Translations under genes and position numbers: made by a program
Shown here: positions 37,901-48,732 of the stretch, one piece after another
Numbering within the stretch: position 1 is the stretch's first letter
How the letters are laid out: each line of letters opens with the position of its first letter
Notes under the pieces: model-generated
What the model was told of the DNA's origin: nothing
The model's database searches: none
The model's input: the letters and a program-made list of their open reading frames with translations, nothing else
Source: Planctomycetaceae bacterium
Lineage (GTDB): Bacteria; Planctomycetota; Planctomycetia; Planctomycetales; Planctomycetaceae
NCBI GenBank assembly: GCA_019636285.1
Contig: JAHBXV010000008.1
Coordinates: 101,165-165,164, forward strand
Reading direction: 5' to 3'
Length of the DNA stretch: 64,000 nt

Positions 37901-38155
37901 ATTGACGACGTTCGCGTTTCGCCACAAGCCTTGTCGCGAGAAGAACTCCTCTTCTCAGCGGAAGGGCTGCGCGAGTCGACGATCGGGTATTGGCAGTTCG
38001 AGGTCGATCCGGGACTGTATTTCGATACGTCGAATCACCAGTTGCATGCCCGTTCCGCGGTCACCCGCCGTGAAACCGTCGATCTGGCCCGTATGGGATT
38101 GGCCGACCTGTGTCATGCCCTTTTGAATTCGAGCGAGTTCCTTTACGTGCGGTGA
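34901..38155 (+). CDS. Planctomycete cytochrome protein, DUF1549 and DUF1553 with LamG-like insert
   Basis: 1084 residues from the ATG at 34901. Signal peptide, then a PSCyt1 domain with heme motif CLNCH (codons 35060-35074). DUF1549 (PSCyt2) spans about 165-370 with [16 protein letters not shown] and [20 protein letters not shown]; it includes a second CxxCH, CARCH. DUF1553 (PSD1) begins near 540 with [18 protein letters not shown] and contains [29 protein letters not shown] concanavalin-like (LamG) segment lies at about 840-1030, inside the PSD1 region. It pairs with the DUF1501 gene 37 bases downstream, the standard planctomycete arrangement, and is probably exported. Confidence 0.93.
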   Translation: [1084 protein letters not shown]

Positions 38156-38192
38156 TCTGCCCGATCGCACGGAGATTCTTGAAAGATTGACC

Positions 38193-39623
38193 ATGACGAC
38201 ACTCCGCCATCCCCGGCATATGCAGTTCGCGAGTTCTCGCCGTGAGTTTCTGTCGCAGTGCGGCGGTGGATTCGGGGCGGTGGCGCTGGCGTCGCTGATG
38301 TCCGAATCGCGAGCCGCTGAATCGCTGAACCCGGTGGCGGCAGCCGTTCCGCAACTGAAGGCCCGCGCCAAGAGTGTCATTTTCCTGTTCATGGAAGGGG
38401 GGCCGAGCCACCTCGATACGTTCGACCCCAAGCCGCTCTTGAACGAACTGGCCGGGCAGCCGCTGCCGGAGAGTTTTGGCAAAGTCATTCTCGCGATGGG
38501 CGAGGCCAAGGCGCCGCTATTGGCGTCGAAGCGGCAGTGGAAGCAGCACGGCGAAGCGGGGACGTGGGTTTCGGACTGGCTCCCCTACACCGCGCAGTGC
38601 GTCGATGATATTGCCGTCCTGCGGTCGTGCTGGGCAAACGGCATCAACCATTCGTCCGGCGTCTGCCAGATGAATACCTGCTCGCTGGTCGGCGGCCGCC
38701 CGTCGCTGGGGAGCTGGGTCAGTTACGGCCTGGGGACCGAGAACGAAAACCTGCCGGCGTTCGTCGTCCTGCAGGACAATCGCAGTTCGGTCGTCAACGG
38801 CCCTCGCAACTGGAGCGCGGGGTTCATGCCTGCCGTCTACCAGGGGATTCGCTTGCAGGATGGTTCGGAGCCGATTCCGAACCTCAAAAATCCCGAGGGG
38901 ATCACCGATCGTCGGCAGCGCGAGAAGTTGGAATACCTCAACTGGCTCAACCGCGGGTTCGCCGACCGTCATCCGGAGCAGACCGAACTCGAGGCCCGCA
39001 TCGCCAGCTACGAACTCGGTTTCCGCATGCAGGCGCAGGCTCCCGAGGCGATCGACCTTGCCGAAGAGACCGCTGCCACGCAGGCTCTTTACGGCCTCGA
39101 CCAGAAGGAAACGGCCACTTACGGCCGCATGTGCCTGTTGGCCCGCAGAATGGTCGAACGCGGAGTGCGGTTCGTGCAGCTCTATCACGGCGCGGGGAGC
39201 AAGTGGGACGCCCACGCCAAGATCGAAACCAATCACACGACGAACTGCCAGTCGATGGACCGCTGTGTCGCGGGGCTGCTGCAAGACCTCAAGCAGCGGG
39301 GGCTCTTGGACGAAACGCTTGTCGTCTGGGGCGGGGAGTTCGGCCGGACGCCGATGTCCGAACAGGGGGACGGCCGCGACCACAACCCGACGGGCTTCAC
39401 GATGTGGATGGCCGGCGGCGGCGTCCGCGGCGGTCAGACCCTTGGCACGACTGACGAGCTTGGCCTGCACGCCGTGGAAGACCGCCTGCACGTCCAGGAC
39501 ATCCACGCCTCGATCCTGCATTTGCTAGGGATCGACAACATGGCCCTCACTTGGATGCACCAGGGTCGCCCGGAACGCCCGACGATCAACGAAGGGGCGT
39601 TCTTCAAGCGGCTGGTGGGGTGA
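38193..39623 (+). CDS. DUF1501 family protein with Tat signal
   Basis: 476 residues from the ATG at 38193. A twin-arginine motif, SRREFLSQCGGGFGAVALAS, is seen at residues 14-33, so it should be exported folded. The DUF1501 domain, related to the alkaline phosphatase/sulfatase superfamily, starts with FLFMEGGPSHLDTFDPKP and holds RSCWANGINHSSGVCQMNTC, VWGGEFGRTPMSEQGDGRDH and DIHASILHLLGID near the end. It is cotranscribed with the DUF1549/DUF1553 gene. Enzymatic activity has not been fixed for the family. Confidence 0.93.
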   Translation: MTTLRHPRHMQFASSRREFLSQCGGGFGAVALASLMSESRAAESLNPVAAAVPQLKARAKSVIFLFMEGGPSHLDTFDPKPLLNELAGQPLPESFGKVILAMGEAKAPLLASKRQWKQHGEAGTWVSDWLPYTAQCVDDIAVLRSCWANGINHSSGVCQMNTCSLVGGRPSLGSWVSYGLGTENENLPAFVVLQDNRSSVVNGPRNWSAGFMPAVYQGIRLQDGSEPIPNLKNPEGITDRRQREKLEYLNWLNRGFADRHPEQTELEARIASYELGFRMQAQAPEAIDLAEETAATQALYGLDQKETATYGRMCLLARRMVERGVRFVQLYHGAGSKWDAHAKIETNHTTNCQSMDRCVAGLLQDLKQRGLLDETLVVWGGEFGRTPMSEQGDGRDHNPTGFTMWMAGGGVRGGQTLGTTDELGLHAVEDRLHVQDIHASILHLLGIDNMALTWMHQGRPERPTINEGAFFKRLVG

Positions 39624-39703
39624 GTTCAAGGACGAATGGGGCACTTGACGCCTTACTCCTTTTCGTCGATCGCATGACTGCGAAACGAATTTGATCACTC
39701 ATT

Positions 39704-39993
39704 TGCCCGACCGCCCCGGCGGGCTGGCCCCGCCGGACGGAAAGTTTGACGGCTAGAGGGGGCTCCTCAGTTCGCTCCCTGCTTCTCTCGCTCCCCTGCC
39801 GGTTCACCGGCAGGAAGCCAAGTCCGGCAGACCAGAGTCGGTGGCCAGCTATCCAACTTTCGCTCCGGCCAGACAAGCGTGCCGGGGGCGGGCCAAGCTG
39901 TGGCGTGGTCTCGTGCTAGCCGTCAAACTCCCATTCCCGCCGGGCAAGCCGGCGGGGGATGCAGCGGAGGGAATTGACGGCGTAGCGTGGCAC
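39704..39993. repeat. Composite hairpin repeat, family C copy 2
   Basis: Same order of modules as the copy at 16748: CCCGGCGGG/CCCGCCGG hairpin, GGAAAGTTTGACGGCTAG, CCTGCCGG/CCGGCAGG hairpin, AACTTTCGCTCCGGCCAGAC, then CTAGCCGTCAAACTCCC and a CCGCCGG/CCGGCGG hairpin, ending in GACGGCGTAGCGTGGCAC. The two are about 290 and 265 bases long and clearly homologous over their whole length. No gene is seen in 39624-40020. Confidence 0.8.
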
Positions 39994-40020
39994 TCGTCGT
40001 CGACCTGACACCCAACCCGC

Positions 40021-40470
40021 CTACTTCGACGACAGCTCAAAATTGATGACATTGCTGCCCGATTCGACGTCGGCGGTCAGCGCGCCCGGTTGAAGGTACT
40101 TTTTGGGGATTTCCAGCGGGCTTTCCGACGGTAACTTCTCGTCGTTCTCGTCGAGGCGGCTTTCGCGCGGGGAGATTTCGACGCGATGGCGGCCGAGCAT
40201 GGCTCCCGCCTTATCCTGCGTGAAGAGGAGGCGATATTTGCCGTCGAGGTTGGTTCCGCCGAACGATGGCGAGCCGCCGGGGGATTCGGGGACGAACTGG
40301 ATATTCACCCACGGCAGCGGTTCGCCATCGAGCGTGATGATGCCCGAGACTTCCGCCACTTCCGGACCATCGCCGCGGCCGCACCCGGCCTGGGACAGAG
40401 CAAAGAGCGCCAAGGCGGCAACAACCGGTTGAGACTTCGGAAATATGGCTTTCAAGTTCACGACTGACAC
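40021..40470 (-). CDS. Lipoprotein with transthyretin-like domain
   Basis: 149 residues. Signal with lipobox SQAGC (Cys30). The mature part is a carboxypeptidase-regulatory or transthyretin-like beta-sandwich: VSGIITLDGEPLPWVNIQFVP, SFGGTNLDGKYRL and GRHRVEISP. Proteins of this type regularly accompany DUF1559 genes in planctomycetes, and here it is 53 bases downstream of one on the same strand. Start is the GTG at 40470; a GTG three codons later is possible. Role unknown, cell-envelope location likely. Confidence 0.85.
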   Translation of the reverse strand: MSVVNLKAIFPKSQPVVAALALFALSQAGCGRGDGPEVAEVSGIITLDGEPLPWVNIQFVPESPGGSPSFGGTNLDGKYRLLFTQDKAGAMLGRHRVEISPRESRLDENDEKLPSESPLEIPKKYLQPGALTADVESGSNVINFELSSK

Positions 40471-40523
40471 TCGCTGAAAAATCCGTTCGATGTGATCACA
40501 GGCCCGGCTTGACCCGCTGACGA

Positions 40524-41582
40524 TTAGAAGTCGCCGACGATCTGGCCGTCGTTGATCGCCCCCAGCCGCTGGTAGAGGCCGTATGGCCCGTTGACTGTCG
40601 CTGCCGAATAGCCGGTCGCGGTGTTATTCAGGTTCTCGCTGACGAACCGGACCGCGCCGTCCCCCATCAGGAAGTGTGCGCCTCCGGTATGCAGGCTGTG
40701 AAAGTTGCGGTGGAGATTGGCGGCGTCAAGGAACGGACCGTTGAGCTTCTGATGGGCGGCCCGCAAGTGGAGATCGGGGCCGTTGTTCGTCGCGCCGTTG
40801 TTGGTGCATCGCGGGCCCCCGCCGGTGGTGACGTTCCCATAGATGAACTGGCGAACGGAACCGACATTCGTGGCACCGTTGATGTCATCCGCCAGCGGAA
40901 GCCAGCGCACTTCGCCGACGGCGAACACGTTCGAGGTGCCGTCGGTGACATCGCGCATTCTGCGACTGCCGTTCACGATCAAGAGGCCGTTATTGCGGGC
41001 GTCGACGGTGATTGCGGTTCCGTTTTCCGCGCAGAAGGCGCCGTTGAAGGCGCCGCGGCAGCCCATGTAGCTGGACGTGGCAATTGCCCGCACTCCCTGC
41101 CCTGCGGCGACATTCGCGGCACCGCCGTTGTTGGCCACCACGTCGGGCTTCACGTCGCTGGGGCAACTGAAGACGGTCAGCGGCGTTCCCATCAGGGACT
41201 GGTTCGCCACGGCGACGCCGCTCAACGAGTTGGCATAGGGCGTCGCGCTGAAGTTGAACTGATTGTAGAGGGGAGACTGATCCAGGTGGGGCAGCAGGAA
41301 CGAAGCCCACGACCAGCCGCTGCCGTACCGATCGGCGTTGCCGGCCACGACGTCGACAAAGCCCATGGGGAAGACGTTGAACGTGTCGTGATAGTTGTGC
41401 AGGGCCAGGCCCAACTGCTTGAGGTTGTTGCGGCACTGCGTCCGTCGAGCCGACTCGCGGGCCTGCTGCACCGCGGGGAGCAGCAGCGAGATGAGAATGG
41501 CGATGATCGCGATAACCACCAGCAATTCGATGAGGGTAAAGCCGGCGCGGGACGAATTCCGGCGAACCTGATGACCTGACAT
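40524..41582 (-). CDS. DUF1559 protein with prepilin-type N-terminus
   Basis: 352 residues. The N-terminus has the type IV pilin/pseudopilin signal [20 protein letters not shown] with G/F cleavage and Glu at +5, followed by [20 protein letters not shown]. The DUF1559 domain follows with [18 protein letters not shown] and ends with the family's H-x-GG-x-H...GDG motif ([16 protein letters not shown]). It should be cleaved by a prepilin peptidase and placed in the envelope or a pseudopilus. The ATG has an AAGGAG site at eight bases. It heads a two-gene unit with the transthyretin-like lipoprotein. Confidence 0.93.
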   Translation of the reverse strand: MSGHQVRRNSSRAGFTLIELLVVIAIIAILISLLLPAVQQARESARRTQCRNNLKQLGLALHNYHDTFNVFPMGFVDVVAGNADRYGSGWSWASFLLPHLDQSPLYNQFNFSATPYANSLSGVAVANQSLMGTPLTVFSCPSDVKPDVVANNGGAANVAAGQGVRAIATSSYMGCRGAFNGAFCAENGTAITVDARNNGLLIVNGSRRMRDVTDGTSNVFAVGEVRWLPLADDINGATNVGSVRQFIYGNVTTGGGPRCTNNGATNNGPDLHLRAAHQKLNGPFLDAANLHRNFHSLHTGGAHFLMGDGAVRFVSENLNNTATGYSAATVNGPYGLYQRLGAINDGQIVGDF

Positions 41583-41887
41583 GAACCTGCTCCTTCGATT
41601 TCACCAGTCGGCCCTCGAGCCGCATCAAGGCCGAGGGGATGTGGGTGAGCGGAAGGCAAGGAGCGTGCCAACCTCGCGAGCGATCAATGCGCGAGTGGGT
41701 TTGTCTCGTCAAAAACGACTGTTTTCCAGGCGGAAAAGGGGCGTTGGCGGAATTTCAAAACGGCGCGAAGGAAGAGTTGTCGGCGGAATGTGGCCGTGAG
41801 AATTCACGGTGAATAGCAGCAGCTTCAGATCGGGCCAGCAAGTGTGATGGCGGGATGGATTATCTCGCGGCGCGGTAAAGACATCAG
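41583..41887. other. Intergenic, no gene seen
   Basis: About 305 bases upstream of the DUF1559 gene. It should carry that gene's promoter on the minus strand, but no convincing boxes were found. One plus-strand frame (41581-41799) is Arg-rich and has no support. Confidence 0.5.
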
Positions 41888-42256
41888 CTAAGAAACACGG
41901 CGGCGCGCCAGTTCTGCCTCGATCGCCTCATCAATGATTCGAGTTCGATGGGCAACAAATGGCAACTCCGAGTCCGGAACACCTGGTCCAATAAAGAAGG
42001 GTTTCCAGCAATAGTTGCATTCACGCTTCGTGGCGACGAAGTTGTTGATCGCGACGATGATCTCGGTGTCGAGGCACTCGATTGTTTCTCCGATTTCTTC
42101 TTCAGTCTTCGAAAGGAATACCAAGTCCGAAGTTATGTCTGGCGCTAGCTCTTTCCATGTGGCGTTTCCCTTGTCGACAAGCACGCTTCGGAAACGCTCG
42201 ATGGTCTTGACGGCAGGTAGCATTGCCAACTCCTGGAGCGTCTTACGCTCGTCCAT
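41888..42256 (-). CDS. Hypothetical protein
   Basis: 122 residues from the ATG at 42256, which has a GAGG site. It is mostly helical and acidic, with a CNYC pair near residue 79 (RECNYCWKPFFIGPGVPD) and a charged C-terminal helix. I do not recognise a family. The longer frame upstream (to 42457) runs through a family A repeat and is probably not translated. It lies downstream of the RAYT gene on the same strand, separated from it by the repeat pair at 42374-42473. Codon use looks less GC-rich at third positions than its neighbours, which fits accessory DNA. Confidence 0.6.
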   Translation of the reverse strand: MDERKTLQELAMLPAVKTIERFRSVLVDKGNATWKELAPDITSDLVFLSKTEEEIGETIECLDTEIIVAINNFVATKRECNYCWKPFFIGPGVPDSELPFVAHRTRIIDEAIEAELARRRVS

Positions 42257-42373
42257 CAGTCCTCGCGGTTGGAGCGGTTCCGCCCGAGCCTCTGCCGCGT
42301 CCGACGTTAGGTGAGGGGGAGAACGAGACGATTTCTCCCCGCGTTGGAGATGGTGCTGATATCTTCGTCCATT

Positions 42374-42473
42374 GGCACTGGCGGAGCCAGTGGCACACTT
42401 TGTTCCATACATTCCCACGAGATCACTTATCGGACTACACCTCCGTGCGTGTGCCACTGGCTTTGCCAGTGCC
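42374..42473. repeat. Family A palindrome pair downstream of RAYT
   Basis: GGCACTGGCGGAGCCAGTGG (CACAC) at 42374-42398 and, inverted, GTGTGCCACTGGCTTTGCCA (GTGCC) at 42449-42473, with 50 bases between. The pair ends eight bases from the RAYT stop codon, the arrangement called a BIME for REP elements. Confidence 0.9.
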
Positions 42474-42481
42474 GATGGACG

Positions 42482-43060
42482 TTAGTCGAAGATTCCGAGT
42501 GGAGGGCCATGAACAAACGGTAGTTCAGGACACTGCTGCCGGGGAGGCTCCAACAGATAGTACCGGGCTGACGACCACTTCCAGTCGACGGCTTTTTCGC
42601 ACAGCCCTCGTCGGACCGGATTGTGGTGAATGTAGTCGATTGCCCCTGAGATGGCTTTTGGGGTGAAGAAGTTTCGATCAAATCCCGGACCTTCCTGCCA
42701 GTAGCGGAAGCAGGTTTTCCCAGGCCGCTCCCACACCGTCAGTTCCTCCAGCAATGGCGAACTGGATCGAACAAGAACCTCTTTGATTTCTTTCGAAAAG
42801 GGTTGTTTGATTCGGGCCAGATAGCGACCGAACTCGGGCTCGACCAGACGAGGGTTCACCAGTAGATGGATGTGCTCGGGCATGAACACGAACGCGACGA
42901 GGTCGAATTGTTCGACCCGGCCAGCTTCGTCCAATGTTCTTGAGAGCTTCTCCCGCCAGGAGTCATCGGTTAGCAACGCTCGTCGTTGGTAACACGAAAA
43001 TGTGAACTCGTGCAGATGTCCTGGTTCGTGATGGTGCCTGATTTTCTTCCGGCGGGCCAT
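42482..43060 (-). CDS. REP-associated tyrosine transposase (RAYT), IS200-like Y1 family
   Basis: 192 residues. The HUH nuclease motif is HIH at residues 63-65 (MPEHIHLLVNP), and the catalytic Tyr is Y143 in AIDYIHHNPVRRGL; the WKWSSARYY block near 162 is typical of RAYTs. These single-copy domesticated relatives of IS200/IS605 transposases nick or mobilise REP palindromes. Family A palindromes flank the gene on both sides (42374-42473 and 43109-43133), which supports that role. It has no terminal structures of an active insertion sequence beyond these. Start at the ATG 43060. Confidence 0.92.
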   Translation of the reverse strand: MARRKKIRHHHEPGHLHEFTFSCYQRRALLTDDSWREKLSRTLDEAGRVEQFDLVAFVFMPEHIHLLVNPRLVEPEFGRYLARIKQPFSKEIKEVLVRSSSPLLEELTVWERPGKTCFRYWQEGPGFDRNFFTPKAISGAIDYIHHNPVRRGLCEKAVDWKWSSARYYLLEPPRQQCPELPFVHGPPLGIFD

Positions 43061-43108
43061 TGCCGATTGCTTCCCACGTTGGGAATCGTGTGGTCATCAA
43101 CGTCGATT

Positions 43109-43133
43109 GGCACTGGCATAGCCAGTGGCACAC
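43109..43133. repeat. Family A repeat upstream of RAYT
   Basis: GGCACTGGCATAGCCAGTGG followed by CACAC, nearly identical to the 42374 arm. It lies between the 3' end of nadA (43148) and the 5' end of the RAYT gene (43060). Confidence 0.9.
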
Positions 43134-43147
43134 GTTGAGCGAATCCG

Positions 43148-44137
43148 CTACTTCAGCAAACTCCGTCTCAACACATCCTGGGCCTTCGCGAAGTACGGCT
43201 GCCATTCGATTTCGGGTTTGCCGTCGCGGAGGCAGTTGCGGACTTTTTGCAGGGTGTTGCGGGCCATGTGGGGGCAGCGGTTGCAGGCGCAGGTTTCGCC
43301 TGTTGAGGCCATGATGCCCGGGACCGGCAGGTACTCGTGCCAGGGGGCGAGTTTCTGCAGCGGGTAGATCATGTTGGCTTCGGTGGCCACCAGGAATTTG
43401 GTCGGCTCCTTCACGGAAGCGACGTACTGCCGCATTTTTTCGGTGCCGCCGATCATGTCGGCGTGTTCCAGAATCGAATGCGGGCATTCGGGATGGGCGA
43501 GAATGATCGAACCGGGGTTATTCCGCTTGGCTCGCAACAGATCCTGAATGCTGAAGACTTCGTGGACCATGCACGAGCCGGGCCAGAGGATCATCTTGCG
43601 GCCGGTGACTTCCGAGAGGTAACGGCCCAGGTGCTGATCGGGGACGAAGAGGATTTCTTTGTCAGCCGGGACGCGGTCGATGATTTCGCGGGCGTTGCCG
43701 CTGGTCACGATCCAGTCGCACAGCGATTTGACGGCGGCCGTCGTGTTGATGTATGCGACGGTCTGAAAATCGTGCCCTTTCGCGCGGAGTTCCTGCTGGT
43801 ACGCGGCGAGCTTGTCAGCCGGGCAACTGTCGGCCAGCGAGCAACCGGCTTGCAGGTCGGGCATCAGCACCCGCTTGTCCGGGCTGAGGATCTTGGCCGA
43901 TTCCCCCATGAAGTGAACGCCGCAGAAGACGATCGTCCCGGCCGTCACCGTCGTGGCGTCGCGCGCGAGCTTCAGGCTGTCGCCGGTGAAGTCGGCGATT
44001 TCCTGCAGGTCGCCGTCGACATAGAAATGCGACAGGATGACCGCGTCTTTCTCTTTCTTAAGAGCGTCGATCTCATCCATGAGGTCGAGCGGGTCTTCTT
44101 CGACGAGTTCGGGCGGGGTGAGAACTGTGAGCGTCAT
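43148..44137 (-). CDS. nadA: Quinolinate synthase
   Basis: 329 residues from the ATG at 44137. It condenses iminoaspartate and dihydroxyacetone phosphate to quinolinate in NAD synthesis, using a 4Fe-4S cluster. Family motifs are clear: [36 protein letters not shown] (first Cys ligand), HPECP (second) and the C-terminal CACNRCPHM (third). [21 protein letters not shown] matches the substrate site. nadB and nadC are not adjacent. Fourteen further codons upstream are open but not needed. Confidence 0.95.
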   Translation of the reverse strand: MTLTVLTPPELVEEDPLDLMDEIDALKKEKDAVILSHFYVDGDLQEIADFTGDSLKLARDATTVTAGTIVFCGVHFMGESAKILSPDKRVLMPDLQAGCSLADSCPADKLAAYQQELRAKGHDFQTVAYINTTAAVKSLCDWIVTSGNAREIIDRVPADKEILFVPDQHLGRYLSEVTGRKMILWPGSCMVHEVFSIQDLLRAKRNNPGSIILAHPECPHSILEHADMIGGTEKMRQYVASVKEPTKFLVATEANMIYPLQKLAPWHEYLPVPGIMASTGETCACNRCPHMARNTLQKVRNCLRDGKPEIEWQPYFAKAQDVLRRSLLK

Positions 44138-44390
44138 GGTCGGTCTTTTCGGCGAGGCGGAAGCCGGCGTTCGGGCCAATTAGCCGGGCCCGCCGGGTTT
44201 TGGAACGTCTTGCAGCGTCTCTTTTTATTTTCGGTGGCTGGAGCGAGAATTCAATGTCGTATCGTCAAAACCCTCTGGACGTCCGAACTGCACCTGAATT
44301 TGCAGGGGGCTGCGAGCCGCCAACCGGGTTTTGACGAAGGCTCATCGGCGTTGACTTGTTCGAGCGGGAATTGACGGAAAGGTTCGTGGC

Positions 44391-45212
44391 GTGGAGCGAA
44401 GCTTGCGGATTCTGGTGATTGGCGCGCACCCGGATGACTGCGAAATGAAAGCGGGGGGCATCACGGCCCTGTACCGGGCCGCCGGTCACCAGGTGAAGTT
44501 TGTCAGCGTGACCAATGGCGAGTCGGGCCACCACCGATATCCCCTGGAGGAATTGAAGAAAATCCGCCTGGCGGAAACGCAGGCCGTCGCCAAGTTGATG
44601 GGGATCGAATACGAGGTGCTCGGCAATCGTGACGGACGGCTGCAGCCGACGATTGAAGCACGGTTCGAGCTGATCGCCCTCATCCGCCGGTATCAGCCCG
44701 ACCTGATTCTGACGCATCGGCCGAACGACTATCACCCCGACCACCGGGCGACGTCGACCCTGGTCTGCGACGCGGCCTACATGGTGATCGTGCCGCACAT
44801 TGTTCCGGAAGTCCCGGCCCTGCGGGTCAACCCGGTGATCGCCTACCTGTCGGACCACTTTCAGAAGCCGATCCCGTTTGAGCCGACTGTGGTTGTGGAT
44901 ATCGGCCCGGTGCTGGAGTCGATTCTCGACCAGATGACCTGTCATCCGTCACAGTTCCACGAGTGGCTGCCGTGGACGATGTGCGAAGAAAACAAGATTC
45001 CGGCCGACGCAGCCGGGCGACGCGAGTACCTGCGGCAGTTTCTCAAGCGGTTCAACGGCCCGCTGGCCGATCGCTATCGGGACGTGGTGATTGCGACGTA
45101 CGGACCGGAACGGGGGAAGTCGATCGAGTGGATTGAAGCCTTCGAGCCGTGCGAATACGGTTCGCCGTTGACGGACGAGAACAAGAAAACTCTGTTCCCG
45201 ATGCTGCCGTAG
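44391..45212 (+). CDS. PIG-L family deacetylase (LmbE-like)
   Basis: 273 residues from the GTG at 44391, with a GGAAAGG site at eight bases. The zinc-dependent N-deacetylase fold is shown by IGAHPDDCEMKAGG (the AHPDD metal motif), VTNGESGHH, and RPNDYHPDHRATSTLV, which supplies the third zinc ligand. Relatives remove acetyl groups from GlcNAc-containing molecules such as mycothiol or bacillithiol precursors and GlcNAc-PI. No signal peptide is seen. The substrate cannot be told from the context; it is followed after 54 bases by the YjhG-type dehydratase. Confidence 0.9.
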   Translation: MERSLRILVIGAHPDDCEMKAGGITALYRAAGHQVKFVSVTNGESGHHRYPLEELKKIRLAETQAVAKLMGIEYEVLGNRDGRLQPTIEARFELIALIRRYQPDLILTHRPNDYHPDHRATSTLVCDAAYMVIVPHIVPEVPALRVNPVIAYLSDHFQKPIPFEPTVVVDIGPVLESILDQMTCHPSQFHEWLPWTMCEENKIPADAAGRREYLRQFLKRFNGPLADRYRDVVIATYGPERGKSIEWIEAFEPCEYGSPLTDENKKTLFPMLP

Positions 45213-45266
45213 CCCATCCTGTGCCTGCCCGATCGCGACACGACTGACCCTCTGCTGAAGAACCTC

Positions 45267-47232
<1,966 letters not shown>

Positions 47233-47240
<8 letters not shown>

Positions 47241-48636
47241 GCGGCTGATCCGGACAAGCGCGCGGCGATACTGTCCATGCCGTGCTTCGCGCGTTCTTTG
47301 TCTTGTCGGCCTCGCGTTGTTGGCGAGTTCCCTCGGCGCGTCGGAACCCTCGCGTGCCGAGCAGGGATATGACGTGCTGCGCACGCGGGCGTTTTTGCCG
47401 GCTGACTTCGATGACGAAGTGTTCGACGCGCTATGGACCGTCTGGCCGGATGAACAGAAGAGTCTGGCGAAGAAAGCGTCGCTCGAAGAGCGCCGCCAGA
47501 TGGTGCGCGACTATTACGGGCTGGTGGCTTCTCCGGATGACCGCCATGCGGGCCAACCCGCGCTGGGCTATTCCTCCAACGGTCGCGGCGGTTGGGTGAT
47601 GAATTGCCTGTCGTGTCACGGCGGAACCATCGACGGCGTTCCGTATGCCGGGCGGCCGAACCATCGCTACGCCCTCGAAACGCTCACCGAGGATGTGCGA
47701 ACGGTCAAGTTGAAGCTCGGCAAGAAGTGGACGCACATGGACCTGGCGTCGTTACGGTATCCGCTCGGCGGCTCGGTCGGGACGACGAATTCCGTCATGT
47801 TCGGCGTGATTCTGGGGGCTCATCGCAAGCCCGATATGACTGTTGACCTGACCCTGTCTCAGCCTCCGCTGATGCACCACGACATGGACGCTCCCCCGTT
47901 CTGGAATGTCCGCAAGAAGACCATGCTGTATGCCGATGGATTCGCCCCGAAAACCCATCGCGTCTTGATGCAGTTCATGCTGCTGCCGACGAATTCCCGC
48001 GAGACGGTCTACGGCTGGGAGGATGATTTTCGCGCCATTCTTGATTGGATCGAGTCGGTTCCGGTTCCCCGCTATATCGGCAAGATTGATGACAGCCTCG
48101 CGGATCAGGGAAGAGCCGTCTTTGAAGAACATTGCAGCCGATGCCACGGAACCTATGGTCCAGACGGAACCTATCCGCAGCAGATTGTCGCGCTGGACGA
48201 TGTGGGTACCGATCCCCTGCGGTTCCAGGCCCTCACCGTCGAGCATCGCGAATGGATGAAGCAGGGCTGGATGAGCCGCTATGGAGAGGACGAGGTCAAT
48301 TCGGCAACGAAAGGTTATGTCGCTCCACCACTTGATGGGATCTGGGCGTCGGCTCCGTATTTCCACAACGGGTCGGTTCCCACGTTGTGGCATGTCCTGC
48401 ATCCGGATGACCGACCAGTTGTCTGGCGGATGACCGGCGACGCCCTCGATGATGAGCGCATGGGACTGCGCATCGACACCTTCGACGAAGTGCCGGAATC
48501 GGCGAAGTCGGCTGGCGAACGGCGGCGGTATTTCGACACGCGGAAACCGGGGAAATCAGCAGCGGGGCATCGCTATCCGGATGCGCTGAGCGAAGACCAG
48601 AAACGGGCGTTGCTGGAATACCTCAAGTCGCTGTGA
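47233..48636 (+). CDS. Exported diheme cytochrome c
   Basis: 467 residues from the GTG at 47233, overlapping the dehydratase stop by eight bases; ATG codons at 47176 and 47185 are alternatives. After a signal sequence ([16 protein letters not shown]) come two heme c motifs: CLSCH (codons 47605-47619) and CSRCH (48133-48147). [18 protein letters not shown] near the C-terminus is the block seen in diheme peroxidase and RoxA-like cytochromes, and [15 protein letters not shown] is also of that type. It is probably a periplasmic oxidoreductase; the overlap suggests coexpression with the dehydratase, but a common pathway is not proven. Confidence 0.85.
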
Positions 48637-48680
48637 AGCGGAAGTGAAGACGAGGCGGAGTCTGATATCGAGTAGAAAGG

Positions 48681-48729
48681 CACACTGGCGGAGCCAGTGG
48701 CACACTGAAATCGGGCCGTGATAAAGGAC
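48681..48729. repeat. Family A repeat with conserved 3' flank
   Basis: CACACTGGCGGAGCCAGTGG CACAC at 48681-48705, followed by a flank AAATCGGGCCGTG and AAAGGAC. The same flank follows the arm at 62491-62514 (AAATCGGGCCGTG then AAGGAC). It lies in the 96-base gap between the convergent cytochrome and panB genes. Confidence 0.85.
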
Positions 48730-48732
48730 TCG

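Noticed and set aside
42256..42457. N-terminal extension of the hypothetical protein at 41888
   Set aside because: The extension runs through a family A repeat; the ATG at 42256 has a GAGG site and gives a compact protein.
42482..43060. Complete IS200/IS605 insertion sequence
   Set aside because: The transposase has RAYT features, no TnpB gene and no subterminal hairpins other than the dispersed REP-like palindromes, so it is better called a domesticated RAYT.
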